The notes beneath the pieces are model-generated. The model was not told where the DNA came from. It ran no database searches and worked only from the letters and a program-made list of their open reading frames with translations. DNA of 64,000 bases from Pogostemon cablin (taxonomy: Eukaryota; Streptophyta; Magnoliopsida; Lamiales; Lamiaceae): the NCBI GenBank assembly GCA_023678885.1, contig CM042997.1, forward strand, positions 22,202,064 through 22,266,063, written 5' to 3'. Numbering within the stretch: position 1 is the first letter of the stretch; the number at the start of each line of letters is the position of its first letter. The translations under genes were made by a program, and so were the position numbers. Shown here piece by piece: positions 31,930 to 43,645 of this stretch.

Positions 31930-33490
31930 TTATATTCAAAAAATCTTATATGTACTTATCTAAATTAAAATTTAATTAATAATTAATCTTGACTTAATCA
32001 AATCAATATTTAAATCTTAATAATTAATTAAATTTTAAATCAAGAATTTTAAATTTTAAATCAATATCTACATTAAATTTTAATTAATAATTAGTAATAA
32101 TTATGGATCACATCCATATTTAAATAAAAAAATAAATATATATAATTATCTATTATAAAATTTAATATATTTTTAATTTAAATTTGACCAAATCAAAATT
32201 CAAATATCTTAAAGTAAATATATATGTTTATCTACATTAAATATTAATTAATAATTTAATAATAATTATTGATCACATCTATATTCAAATCATAAAATAA
32301 ATATATGTATTTATCTGCAACAAATTTTAATATATATTTAATTTTAATTTGACTAAATCAAAATTCAAATATCATAAAATACACCACCTTTTTCTCTTTT
32401 TTCAATTTAATCATAAATTTTTATTTCATCAAAAAAATACATGACCTTTCCATTTTCTCTCAATTTAATCATAAAGTATCTTTTTATTAATTAAATACAT
32501 GGTCTTTTTGTATATTTTCAATTTAATCATAAATTTTTTCTCTAATATACTTTATATTTCATAATTTAAACAAAGAAATTTTTTATTAAATATAATGTAT
32601 AAATTATATGTTATAAATATAAAATGTCATTAAATAATTTATAAATATTAAAAAAAATAAAAGAAAATTAAACTAATTATATTTAAAATTCCCGTGACCT
32701 CCTCGAAAAAAAAATGTTAGAAATTTAATTAATATTATGATTTTTTATTTATTTTCAAATTATTTAAAATTAAATTATTGATCTATATATGCACGCACTG
32801 TTACGTCTAGAAATATTTATTTTAAAATCAAAACCATTACTGATCTCGAATGGATATGTTGTAATTTTAAATTGAATTTGTATATATTTATAATTTGATT
32901 ACAAAATTTTCCATTAATAAAATATATAAGTGTGTTAATTAATAAAAATGATCACATGTTACATATTATAAATAAATTTAAATAATATAGATATAAAAAA
33001 TTTATTAAATAATTCATACAAAATTCATGAATAAATTTATTTTTAAAAAATCATGATTAAATTGAAAAAATATAAAAAGATCGTGTATTTAATTAATAAA
33101 AAGATACTTCATGATTAAATTGAAAGTAGACGGAAATGACGTGTATTTTTTTTATAAAAAAAAAAAGTTCGTAATTAAATTAAAAAATAAAAAAAGGTGG
33201 TGTATTTTAACGTAATTAACCATAAAATAAATATATGTTTTATCTACATTAAATTTTAATTAATAATTAATCATTCTTAAAATTAAGAATAATTCTAGAG
33301 ACAACACCCACTAAAATAAAACTCTCAAACTCTCATTTAATATATTAAAATTCTACATTAAAATTTAATTAATGTTAATACCATATTCAAATCTTAAAAT
33401 AAATATATATACTTATCTAAATTAAATTTTAATTAATAATTAATTTTGGTTTGATCACATCAAAATTCAAATCTTAAAGTAAATAGTTAA
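31930..33490. repeat. AT-rich tandem field (~82-bp spacing) split by a foldback element
   Basis: A word resembling 'ttatctacattaaatttta' recurs near 31953, 32063, 32145, 32227, 32308, 33238, 33350 and 33412. Several intervals are 81-82 bp, with 'aaattcaaat(a)tcttaaa' between. Copies are very degenerate. A foldback element (32377-33208) lies in the middle. No gene seen. Confidence 0.55.
32377..33208. mobile_element. Foldback-type element with ~170-bp inverted arms
   Basis: The left arm (about 32377-32545) and right arm (about 33040-33208) are imperfect inverted copies. Both outer ends read AAATACACCACC, and both include 'caatttaatcat' and 'tatctttttattaattaaat'. No clear target duplication found, which may reflect the surrounding repeats. 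Non-coding. Confidence 0.68.
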
Positions 33491-34097
33491 ATACAATGTA
33501 TTTTTTATTATTATTATTAGTGGTATAAATTATGTTGTGTAATTCCAATATTATCATTTATCTTCATTCTATTTGAATGACAAATATATTTTAATATTCC
33601 TAAAATTCTTTAAAATTACTGTATCGAAGTATCACAAAATAATATCATTTTTCGAATTTGTGTCTGCATAATGAATAGAAAAGGAAACTTCAAAATCAAT
33701 CAAAAACATATGCCGTGAATATTTTTTACGACTAGTGAATAATTCTGTATAACATAATTTTTGTATTTATTTCACCACTGAAAGGTGATATCAATAATTA
33801 TACATAATTAATGAATAATTTTACACAATTAATAAATAATTTTGAATAACATAATCTTTTCGAGTCCTACCTTGGGCTAAGTACACGAACCAAAAAGTCC
33901 ACACGGCGGTATACCCGACATCTTCAGAGTAGCAAGTAATGAGAGCTATAACTTTTTTCGGCATTGTTTTGGAGAAAAGAAAAAAAAAACACAAACACTC
34001 GTTTAAATCGGGTTCACATTGTAAATCCTGTAATCTTCCTTCCAATTTTATATACTCTATGTATCGCTATGATATTTAAATTAAGATAACTACAGTG
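33491..34097. other. Intergenic DNA, no gene seen
   Basis: A less AT-rich patch at about 33860-33960 holds a 74-codon minus-strand ORF that I do not recognise and do not call. Confidence 0.4.
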
Positions 34098-34105
34098 TTT
34101 ATAAG

Positions 34106-34689
34106 CAGTGACGGAGCCAAGATTTGAACTCAGGGAGACCCGTAATAACATTGTAGGATTTGAACACAGGGGCCAATAACATAGTAAAATAAAATATTTG
34201 TTGCGTCTTAGTACATAATTGTCTATTTTATATAAAAAGTGTTATTGTTTTGCCAACTCTTAATTAAATTTTTTTAAAGTAATTTTATAATTTTGGATAG
34301 TAAATAAAATAAATGATGAAATTTGACAATAAAATAAACTCCTAATATAAAATTATTATTTTTTTATAATTATAAAAATTTAATAAAACTAAGGTTACTA
34401 TATAAGATTAGTCCTTAAAATATATTAAGAAGTATTATTAAAAGTTAATAATAAATTAAAGAGATTAATCCTTAAAATATATTAAGAAGTGTTATTAAAA
34501 GTTAATAATAAATTAAAGTGATTAATCCTTAAAAGGCGCTGGCAGCATGGAATCCCTTAACCGTCAATCTTAGTAAGGCACGCTTTATCCGCTACACTAT
34601 CAACTATAAAATGAATATGTATACTAATAAAAATAAAAACTTAGGGGTCCTGTGCCCCCCCCCCCCAGACTACACTGCCTCCGTCCCTG
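34106..34689. mobile_element. hAT-like MITE
   Basis: Left end CAGTGACGGAGCCA, right end (reverse complement) CAGGGACGGAGGCA, flanked by TTTATAAG (34098-34105) and TTTACAAG (34690-34697), an 8-bp duplication with one mismatch. Inside are a 57-bp tandem duplication (about 34413-34530) and a run of 12 C (34655-34666). Confidence 0.78.
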
Positions 34690-34697
34690 TTTACAAG

Positions 34698-35460
34698 ATC
34701 TATAATGTCAACCCGATTTGAGCCCTGTTTACAAGGATCTATAATGTAAACTCCATTTTTTATAAGAGAATAACTAAAAAATAGATGTGAAAGATTGTTT
34801 TGATGATGACGAATTAATTTTTTTCAAGGAATAATTTCTCATCATTCTTATTAACGAAACAACATAATCAGTGGACGTTGAGAATAAAGGAATAAGATAA
34901 TTTCTTCGTAATTATCTGCCATTCTTTTTTGCTATGCATAAAAAAGATTGCAATCCTCGTGGTTTCCGAAACCCACGTTAGAAGTGAGAAAAACAGAAGT
35001 TGAATTAGGTATACTAGATTTTTAAAACGTGATGTATCTGAAATCACGTTATAATTTCATATTTTATATTTATTTAAAGCACGATATGTCCGTCTATATT
35101 TACAAGTGCGTGGAGATTTAAAAAAAAAATACAATTTTGAATACAGATTATCTAAAACAAATGGGTATTTTGAATAAATCACATAGAAAAAATGAATAAG
35201 ATGGTTGGATTTAAACAAATAAAATGTAAAAAAATATGAAGTGTTATTAACTAAAGTTTAAGTATTGATTAATAATAATCTAAAACGAAAAATATGAAGA
35301 AGTAAGTGGTATAAATATAGGAGTACTATTATTATTAATTAAAACTAAAATTGGGAATCATCAAGATTTTTATTCTTGCAATATCCATTGATCAAACTCA
35401 TAGTTGATCATATCATGCTTAAGGCCTATCTTTTAGTGGAATGTAACATTTCTTTTGCTT
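34698..35460. other. Intergenic DNA, no gene seen
   Basis: A short direct duplication of 'ctgtttacaag(g)atctataatgt' (about 34687 and 34726) lies at the left edge. The rest is AT-rich and non-coding. Confidence 0.4.
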
Positions 35461-36425
35461 TAGCCATTAACCCTTGCAAAGGGGATATCCACACATCACA
35501 GCATTATTTGTGGCTTGAGATGAATACTGGTTTGTAACATAAGTCCAACTCACCCTCAGCTTCTTGCATATTTCTTTTCTTGCAAGATGCATGCTATAAG
35601 TAATCACATAATTTACAAGTATCTTAAAATTAACCATTTCAACTAATAAAAGGAAAAGAAAAACAAACATAATCTCAATCAAATGGTAAGCAAGAGACTT
35701 GAGCTTTATATAAAGTGCATCTGACTCTGGATTGCATAATGGGATAAAATTAGTTAGCACTTAGCATAGTGTGAACTGGTCATGCACCCATATGTAATTA
35801 CGTAGAGTGAACAAAAAAACTTTAAGTACTTAGTTCAATGTTAAAAGTATTAAAGTACAACCAAAACCAAAAAACAGACAACATTAAGTACACTGTAATT
35901 TTGACCATTAATATCATTAAAAAAGTTTAAGGCAGGACTGCTCTTCTCGTGGAAGATATAGCATCAAGTAACCCCAGTAGCAGATAGCAAGATATAACAG
36001 ATTATTAACCTTGCAATTTTCTAAGAAAATGGACTGCTTGGAGGTATCAACTAATGCAGATTGCAGAGACAGCGAGTTTGGATTGTGTTCGAGTTCCTTC
36101 GTTACAAACTTCAAGGAAGAATACATATCACTTGGATAGGTTAACATACATGATCACAAATTATAACCCAACGAAAGGCATACTTCAATTAGGTTCATTC
36201 GTTGAGAAGTCTATCTTACAAGAGACGTTTCACCTCATGCTTTTCGAGTTCCTTTCTTCAGCATCATCACTTCTACCAAGACATGGGATCTTTTATTAAA
36301 GCACAAGCTCCCTAATCCAAAAAATAAAAAATAAAAAATTCTTTGCACAAATTCTCAGTTATCTTCAAGTCAATCCTAATTATCACATGATATACCCAAT
36401 ACTAAGAATACAAAGGAGATGAAAG

Positions 36426-36656
36426 TTACTGATTAGACGTGAGTGTTGCCGCTAGAGCCATCACACCCGCTGCTAGTAGGTAAAGAACACTCCTTGAAAT
36501 GGCAGATGTGGTAGAAACATTGACGGGGCTGTGCTTGTGTCCTGGAATTAGTGGGAGTGGTGCCGACTCAGGTCTCTGGAGGCCATTCATCTGATCAGGG
36601 ACAGGATCATCTAGCGAAGCAGCTTCAGATTTTTGACAAATCTGCAATAAAAGATT
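36426..36656 (-). pseudogene. Last-exon-like fragment with C-terminal membrane segment
   Basis: Minus-strand sequence follows a good splice acceptor (tttattgcag) and encodes about 75 residues ending at a stop at 36426. A Pro/Ser-rich segment is followed by one hydrophobic helix at the extreme C-terminus (SVLYLLAAGVMALAATL), as in a tail-anchored protein. I cannot identify the family and found no convincing upstream exons. It lies just downstream of the ALDH relict on the same strand. Further minus-strand frames at 35467-35760 and 35917-36147 show no recognisable domain. This could be the remnant of one broken gene. Confidence 0.35.
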
Positions 36657-36769
36657 CGAGCTGTTTCAATCTCACAACCATGCTGCTCTTTTCAGAAGAA
36701 TAAAGACAGCCTTAATTTGCAAGTAATTCTTAAAACTGTACTTACCCTTTTCCCTTCCGATTCTACTCA

Positions 36770-37700
36770 TTTTATATCCTCCAATAGGATTGCAGAATCA
36801 AAGAAGTCGTAACAATTGATCCATACCATCCCAGTTCTCAATGCCCGAGTTAAGGTATTAATAGTGTCGATATTCTGAGTGAACACACCAGTATTAGCCA
36901 GACCATACATGAAAATATTCGCCTCTGAATCACATCACCAAGTTCCTTGGAATTTAGAAAAGATATTAGAGAAAATTAGTGAATATTAAGTATTATTTTG
37001 TAAGGAAATATGTCTTATAATACTGAAAAAATATACATCTTGGCATTAGTGAAAAATGTGGGTTGAACATAGTAGCCCTTAGTTCCAAATCTATCACCTC
37101 CAGTTTCAAGAGTAGCTCCAGATTCCTTGTAAATCTTGCCATGTGCATAAGTCCTAGAGCCAGCACAACAGCACTATACCTGCAAGTTTGGACATATATG
37201 ATATTCATGGCCGATAAGAGCAGGAGATACCTTGTTGAAAAATATAGCAAACCATGCCAGCTCAACAGTTTCCACATCAGCATCCTCACAGACAATAAAC
37301 GATGATTTCTCCCCAAGTTCCAGAGTAGCACACTTCTAATTACTCTTAGCAGCTAACTCAAGAACAGTTTTGCAATCCCTTTTATACCCGTAGAAGCAAT
37401 CTGCAAAAGCATATTAAAAAACACTAGATTGTAAGATGTTAATTAAGCAAGTTTTGGTGCTGCCTAGATGATATGATTTTTATACATATAAGAAATGTTG
37501 AATGATGTAAGTTAACACATCATTCTGTAAATTCATCAAAATTATTTGCTATTATTAAATTCATGTCAAGGATAAGAAATTTCTTAATTTCTTGTTACCT
37601 TGTCAACGTCTATATGGTTGCAAAGAGCAACACCAGCTGTTGGGTCAAATCCAGAAACAATATTCAATACACTGTCAAGAAGGCCAATCTGTTTGGATGC
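36770..37700 (-). pseudogene. ALDH2-family aldehyde dehydrogenase relict
   Basis: Minus-strand pieces match family 2 aldehyde dehydrogenases in order. SVLNIVSGFDPTAG...HIDVDK (37690-37600) ends at a conserved donor (AAG|GTAACA). Next are an acceptor (ttttgcag) and KTVLELAAKSN followed by a stop, then TLELGEKSSFIVCEDADV (about 37330-37260), the catalytic-cysteine motif CCCAGSRT (about 37175), GGDRFGTKGYYVQPTFF (about 37105-37050), and frame-shifted NTLTRALRTGMVWINCYDFFDSA (about 36870-36800). These enzymes oxidise aldehydes using NAD(P)+. About 50 residues after the catalytic motif are missing, several frames are needed, and stops interrupt it. Introns are retained, so it is a decayed gene copy and not a retrocopy. 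Confidence 0.82.
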
Positions 37701-38886
37701 AAAATATGTACGGACCAAGACTTCCAATGGCAATTGCAATAATTCAGAGAGAGAGAGAGAGAGAGCATTACCTCATATAACAATACATAACAAAAGAACT
37801 TGAGATACGCAAAATCCAAGTGCCTTATTTAAATAAACTATCTGCAGAATGAAGTCAACAAACTTATCGAGAGCATTGACAAAGATTTCAAAATAGGCAA
37901 CGAAATGCACCTATATTTGTCTAACCTCGTAATTCAAGTATTCATAAGTTCACTTGTCCATTGAATCATGAAAAATGGTATTTAATTTTAGCATCAGCGA
38001 GCAAAATAATGAGACAACGAGGACTAACAACTAATAGGAGAAGGGGAAGTAAGGGGTGTTTGATGTATACTAACTACTAACTGGACTAACAACTAACATT
38101 TACCGATAAAAAAAAAAAAAAAAATGAGACAGTAGAGAAACGTATCTGTTAGTGCCGCCCGTCATTGATATAATACGATGAAGCGCCTCCGTCATCAACA
38201 GCTCCATCGCCGGTTCTACTCTAAAGTCGAAGTCACAGTTGCCGATTCGATCTTCTTTTGCAACAATTGAAATGGAATACACTATATACTTAAAATCATT
38301 CTTATAAACAACTTTACAACAACTAAAACTATGCTATCAATAGAGGTGAATTTCTTCTAAACTATGCTATTAGCAAAATCACGAAGGACATGTAAGAGTT
38401 GCTATCCCCAAATCTTCTTCTCTTCGAACCCAGGATTGATTCTCACATTCCCTCTTGCTTGTTTTAGTTTATTTGAGACGTTTCAAATTTTACATGGAAT
38501 ACGAAAGGAACAAGTTGAATTCCCTGTTATATTTTCGGTGTTTCATTGGTGTTTCACAATATAAAAAAAACTATACCCTACAAATGACCATTAAACCCTT
38601 GGGGCAAATATTGAATTTTGTGCATTGATTATGACACGTGACAATCATTTAATTAGTGGAATAGGAGATGAAACACCATTATGAAATAGGTGATCTCATT
38701 TGCGAAAGGAAGTAATAATAAATTGATTAATTAGGGGTTTCTAAGGTAAAATGAAAATTTTAATGAGGACAAAATAGGAAAAAATATTTTACAAATGCCT
38801 AGCCTCTTTTAATATATTAGGATAGGATTAGGATAGGATTAGGATTACTTTAATTTATTATACTACTATTAAATAGTAATAATATA
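37701..38886. other. Intergenic DNA with a (GA)n microsatellite
   Basis: (GA)n lies at about 37746-37768. A minus-strand 60-codon ORF (38100-38282) and a plus-strand 66-codon ORF (38364-38564) show no recognisable motif. Short direct repeats 'ggataggatta' at 38819-38845. Confidence 0.5.
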
Positions 38887-39113
38887 CTTCTTCCATTCCA
38901 TTCAAAGAGGATTTTTTTCTTTTTAACATAAATTAAGAAAAATTATTATTTAATGTGTAGTGGCTAGTTGTATTAGTGGGTGTATGGACCCCGTATTTTA
39001 ATTGTATTAGCTGATGTGTGTGAGTTTCATGTGTGCAAAAAAGAGAAATAAGACTCTTTGAAGAAGACGCTCAAAATAAAAAAAAAAAAACTCTTTGAAG
39101 GGAACGAAATGCA
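38887..39113. mobile_element. Degenerate Stowaway-like MITE
   Basis: Left CTTCTTCCATTCCATTCAAA and right (reverse complement) TGCATTTCGTTCCCTTCAAA share CAAAGAG just inside, flanked by TA (38885-38886 and 39114-39115). The ends are worn, so this is an old copy. Confidence 0.6.
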
Positions 39114-39130
39114 TATATCTTATAGTAATA

Positions 39131-39423
39131 CACTCCTCGTTCCATAAACCCTTCATACTTTTCTCATTTGTTTGTTCCACGAAACCCTTCGCACAAAAAA
39201 AAAGAAAAAAAAGAGAAGGAAACATTACCTTATCTAACAGCTTCAAAAATTACTTTAATTTCAAATTTGTCACTCATATTTTACACACATATCATTACTT
39301 TATACTTTTTTTTATTATCTAAAATTACCACAATACCCTCTAAAGTCAATAAAATTTGTCAAAAATGATATTTTTTCTTAAATAACGTAGAACAGTAAAC
39401 ACATTTTTGTGGGACGAAGGAAG
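39131..39423. mobile_element. Degenerate Stowaway-like MITE
   Basis: Left CACTCCTCGTTCCATAAACC, right (reverse complement) CTTCCTTCGTCCCACAAAAA, flanked by TA (39129-39130, 39424-39425). The 66-79 codon ORFs across it are low-complexity artefacts. Confidence 0.65.
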
Positions 39424-39440
39424 TAATACTTAACATTATA

Positions 39441-39540
39441 CTCCTTCCGTCCCATTTAAGATCGCATCTCTCCTCTATATTTTAATAGGAGAGGTGCAAC
39501 CTTAAAAGGAGAGAGACAATCTTAAATGAGATGGAGAGAG
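39441..39540. mobile_element. Minimal Stowaway-like MITE (100 bp)
   Basis: Left CTCCTTCCGTCCCATTTAAG, right (reverse complement) CTCTCTCCATCTCATTTAAG, flanked by TA (39439-39440, 39541-39542). Nearly the whole element is inverted repeat. Confidence 0.75.
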
Positions 39541-39554
39541 TATATTAGATAGTA

Positions 39555-39822
39555 GGGTTAATTGCAAAAAAAAAAACTATGAACTTTACTTTAATTGCAA
39601 ATAAATCCTCACTTTTGAAAATTTGTAAATTAATCCCCACCTATAAGCATTGTTGCAAAACGCACCCAGTTTATGACTAAAAATTGGGTTTTTTTATTTT
39701 TTTTGAAAAATTTTGTAAGTTTTGCAAAAATGCTTAAAGGTGGAGATTAATTTACAAATTTTTAAAGGTGAGAATTAATTTGTTATAGGAGTAAAGTTCA
39801 TAGTTTATTTTGCAATTAACCC
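39555..39822. mobile_element. Mutator-like MITE with ~85-bp inverted ends
   Basis: Left GGGTTAATTGCAAAA and right (reverse complement) the same for 15 bases, with similarity continuing about 85 bp ('ctatgaactttact', 'aaatttgtaaattaat' on both). Flanked by TAGATAGTA (39546-39554) and TAGATAATA (39823-39831), a 9-bp duplication with one mismatch. Confidence 0.8.
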
Positions 39823-39831
39823 TAGATAATA

Positions 39832-41841
39832 ATTAACGCAACTTTAATTATTAATTACTAATTATTAAAATTGATAATAATTCTAAATTGAGATCACATA
39901 AAAAAATCTCCTATAACATATATATACAAATATATTTTCTCTAATCATAAAATTAAAGGTCACTTACTATTGGATATATAAAATAATGCAGAATTGCTAT
40001 AAACTACATGATTTAAAGCACTAATACTCATAACTACACAATTATAATTGTGATACCATAAATACCCCTATGTGTTTGCACAAATTTATTTTGCACAATT
40101 TGGTTTGCACAATTTTGTTTTGCACAATTTTGTTTGCACATTTTAAGTTTCGGTGGAGGTCCGGCAGTCGGTGGCGGAGGTCAGGCGGCGGTCCGACAGA
40201 GGTCGGCGACCGGCTGGCGGTGGTACCCCTATGTATTTGCACATTTTGTTTTGCACAATTTCGTTTTACACATTTTTATTTTGCACTTTTTTTTTTGCTG
40301 CAAATATTTTTTGCACAATTTTTTTTTGCACTTTTTTATACACAATTTTTTTTTACATTTTTTTCTACATAATTTTTTTTATATTTCTTTTTGCACAATT
40401 TTTTTTTCATAATTTTTTTTACATTCGTCCTACACAATATTTTAAAATATTATAATTTGTCCCACACAATATTTCACACATTATAACATACATCAATCGA
40501 TCTAAACCGATAAAAATACTAAGATTTTTTTACATAAATGAAATTGTATTTTATACTACTTCAATTTTAATTTTCAATCCTCTATCCTCTTTTCAATAAT
40601 TAAATTGGTAAGCTTAACAAAGACAAAATTGATTAAAAATAAGTACAAGTGATAAATAAAATAGCAATAATTGCGCATTTCTTTATGCTTTTCCTACTTT
40701 TGCTTAAACTCCCAGCAGCAGCGTCATCTCTCTTCCTAGATGCGAAAAAATGAATTAGAAATTAAAAAATAAAATAAAAAACAATTTGAGAAAAATAAAA
40801 TCCAATAAAATGAGGAAGTTTGCTGTGGAATCATATTTTTTGTTTGATCAGATATTTGTGTAATTGGAAGCTTAATCGAAGAGAATCAACTGGTAAAAAA
40901 TTTAGAATTCTTACTGTTAAAAATGGTGATTCTCATACCCGCATTTTCTCTTGATGCAAAATAAGAATCCGATGATCGATAAGACAACGGTGAACCGAAG
41001 AATGGAGAGACAACAGTGATGCGACAGATCTACCAATGAGACTGGTGGTTGATTGCGACAGCGACGAACTCCGGCAGCGGTTGTGGCACGTCGTGGTAAA
41101 TATGATCAGCGGGCAGATCTGCAATCTCTGGAGGTCATCACGTTGGCAGCACGACTGGCGACGGAACTCAGCAACGTCGATGGCAAGGACAAGGACGGTG
41201 CGAGGAGAAATGGCGAACGATGAGATGACGATGATGTGGCAGATCTACCAACGAGACTGACGACTGGTAGCGACGGCGATGAACTCCGAAAGCGATGGTG
41301 GCATGGTGGATCTACCTGCTGCGGAAGGGTTTTTTCCTTTCGAAGTGAGAAAATCCTCTTTTTCTAATCGGAACAGTTTTAACTGGGATTTGGTGAGAGA
41401 ATATTATTTTCTTGGTTCATTGAGGATAATTTTTTCACTTAGCTGCTATTTTGTATATCTAACCAAAATTTCTTTTTGCCATTGTATTTAAGAGTAAATA
41501 AGCCCAAAAGTGTGTATCTTACAGTAATAAACTCTAAAATTAAAATTGCAAAAATTAGCATGAAACCGATTCCACAGCGGAAAATTGCAAAAATTAGTAT
41601 GAAATTGATTCCACAGTGGAACTAACTGTCTAAAAAAACCTGAACTTTCAACGTATTATAAATTAATCTCGACTTTTATGAATTTGCAAAAAAAATCATG
41701 ACTTTTCATGTTTGTGTAAGTGCAGCTGAAGCCTGCTTGACCGCTGACGTGGCATACAGACCTCCATGTGGGCATTTGAAACGCATCGTCTGCCTATTCT
41801 CCTAAATTAAAATGCAAACCCTAATTAATTGAACCCCAAAC
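39832..41841. repeat. Intergenic DNA with a 'ttttgcacaa' minisatellite and GC-rich islands
   Basis: Repeats of 'ttttgcacaattttg' (about 15-18 bp) lie at 40076-40140 and, increasingly decayed, 40230-40440. They flank a GC-rich block (about 40147-40226); 'acccctatgt(g/a)tttgcac' occurs on both sides of that block. A second GC-rich zone (about 40930-41340) contains two related copies of 'cgacgaactccg(g/a)(c/a)agcg(g/a)t' about 210 bp apart. A 43-bp tandem duplication lies at about 41540-41620. ORFs here (up to 100 codons) overlap in several frames and are not called. Confidence 0.5.
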
Positions 41842-41978
41842 CTTTGTCAACCTAGCGGTGAGGCACTCCACCTTCACCTCATAGCTCTCCAGCAATGGCA
41901 GAGTTTCCATGAGGAAGACCGCCGCTAAGACCGTCTCCTTTGGCAGCCCTTGGCATGACCCTGACCATGTCAAGTACC
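41842..41978 (+). pseudogene. Lhcb1 (LHCII chlorophyll a/b-binding protein) relict, 5' part
   Basis: Plus-strand sequence encodes the end of an Lhcb1 transit peptide and the mature N-terminus: SSNGRVSMRKTAAKTVSF (41890-41943) then GSPW...DHVKYL up to the retrotransposon insertion. Lhcb1 is the major light-harvesting protein of photosystem II, imported into the thylakoid. Farther 5' the transit peptide is recognisable but frame-shifted. The codon for Leu in KYL is split by the Athila insertion and resumes at 57169. No complete start or promoter was identified. Confidence 0.82.
41974..41978. repeat. Target-site duplication GTACC, left
   Basis: Matches GTACC at 57164-57168. Removing 41979-57168 restores the Lhcb1 reading KYLGPFS across the site, which independently confirms both ends of the element. 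Confidence 0.93.
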
Positions 41979-43629
41979 TGATTGTCGTCATTTTCACCTA
42001 GGTTTTAGTGTCTTTATGTGTGTATTTTCGGATATTTTTATCCGTATTTGTGTTAAGTTTGGTGGAGTTATTGTTATTTTGAGGAAAGTGGTACGAACTG
42101 ATAGAATTGTGTAAATGAGCTTAAATATGCGTAAAACAGGTCATGGAACGGACAAAAACGGAGTCGGGAGCGAAAGGGAGACGAAGAATAGGCCATGCAG
42201 CTGCACGGGCCGTGCGCGGAACACGGCCCTGTAGCAGCTGGCCGTGTAATGTCATCAGAACACGCTGCTCGGCCAGAGATTCGGCCGTGCGCTGGTGCAC
42301 GGGCCGTGCGCTGCTGCACGCCCCGTGTGCGGAGCTCGGCCCTGTAAGAAGAAGCCGTGTATTATCGTCAGAAAGTGCTGCACGGCCATGATCAAGGCCG
42401 TGTATTACAGCTCGAGCCGTGTCCGGAAGCACGCACAAAAACGCCGAAGTAGGTGTGCCCTACACGGGCCGTGTACTGCAGCACGGGCCGTGTAGGTGCA
42501 AAATCCTGTGAAAATTTTAAAATGTTCCGGAAGCTTCTAGAAGGTCCATAAGTGATATAAAACCATGATTGGTGCGAAATTGAAGGGAGATTCACATTAG
42601 ATCAGATTGAGAGCAGTTACACACAATCCACACCACATTTCCTCACACACTAGATCCACAATCCATCTACACCATCTAAATCCATCAATTCACCTTGATC
42701 TTCATAAATCCATCCATACATCCATCCATTCCATCATCTAAGAAGAGAAAATCAGATTTGTTTGAAGAATTTGGCATGATCAAGGAAGAAGGAGTCTACC
42801 TTCAAGGGGAAGCTCAATCTCTTTTATTTTGCTACTTTCTTCATTATATTGCTCATATGGAGCTTGTATTGGATTGTAGCCAATTGGCAATGAATATTTG
42901 TGGCTAGTCCTCAAGTGAGGCTAGCAATATGATTGGTTAGGAAATATGTAGATTTTTGCACTATTAAAGCTTGATGAATTGATTGTTATGATTACTTTCT
43001 ATCATGAATGCTTATTCTCATTTGATGCATGATGTGTGTGGTTAAATTCTCTATGCATAGTGTTAGGATGGTCATTCCAATATTATGTGTGGTGGTTTAA
43101 TTGAATCATTGATTGTATTAGGTGACTTGGTTAGTATGAGGGGAGGAAAGCCATTCCCTCCAAGTGCTTAGAACCTCATGATAGAACATTAGTGATGAAC
43201 TAGTGAGGGGAACCAACTTATGATCATAGTACCCATGAGGGAATTGAGAGTAAGACAATCTTAGGAGATTTAAACTTATAAAAGAGTTGAGAACCTAATC
43301 ACCTTGGCCATAGGGGTTAGGGGTACAATTGTGATTGCCCTTAGTATCATAACTTGAAAGTCATCAATGCTTGAGTGAGTGTGAAGTCTACATAAGACCT
43401 TGACCATGATGTTGCTAGCCTTGCTCTCTTCTTAGATACACTTCATCCAGTCCATCTCATCTTGCCACTTGATTTGATTGATATTTGTTATAATTAGTTG
43501 CTTGTCTAGTTCATTAGTTAATTGATAGAGTAATCATAGTTCTTAAATCAAAACCTTATCTTGATAATCCTTACAAAACATAAATCAATGGAAAATCCGG
43601 ATACAACTTGAGTTTACCTTTTCCCTTGG
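41979..43629 (+). repeat. Athila 5' LTR, truncated at its 3' end
   Basis: Matches 55410-57065 of the 3' LTR. It starts TGATTGTCG and has a small deletion near the start compared with the 3' copy. A GC-rich tandem zone (about 42195-42500) lies upstream of a TATA box (tataaaa, 42556-42562). The final 98 bp present in the 3' LTR (57066-57163) are absent, as is any tRNA-complementary primer-binding site. Confidence 0.9.
42195..42500. repeat. GC-rich 'cacgggccgtg' tandem zone of the LTR
   Basis: Imperfect units of about 95-115 bp, each with 'cacgggccgtg', 'cacggccctgta' and 'catcagaacacgctgc'-like words. A related zone occurs in the element interior at 51290-51530, and a near-identical copy in the 3' LTR at about 55630-55940. 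Confidence 0.8.
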
Positions 43630-43645
43630 TGATGAAGAAGGTAAC

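Noticed and set aside
35467..35760. RPAP2-like zinc motif (CGYPLC) in a minus-strand ORF
   Set aside because: Only a six-residue match at the very end of the frame; no other part of the family is present.
40042..40455. Several overlapping 66-100 codon ORFs on both strands
   Set aside because: They cross a low-complexity 'ttttgcacaa' minisatellite and a GC-rich block in multiple frames; no conserved domain.
42074..42595. ORFs of 66-105 codons in the 5' LTR, repeated at 55510-56031
   Set aside because: They arise from the GC-rich tandem zone of the Athila LTR and appear on both strands; not genes.
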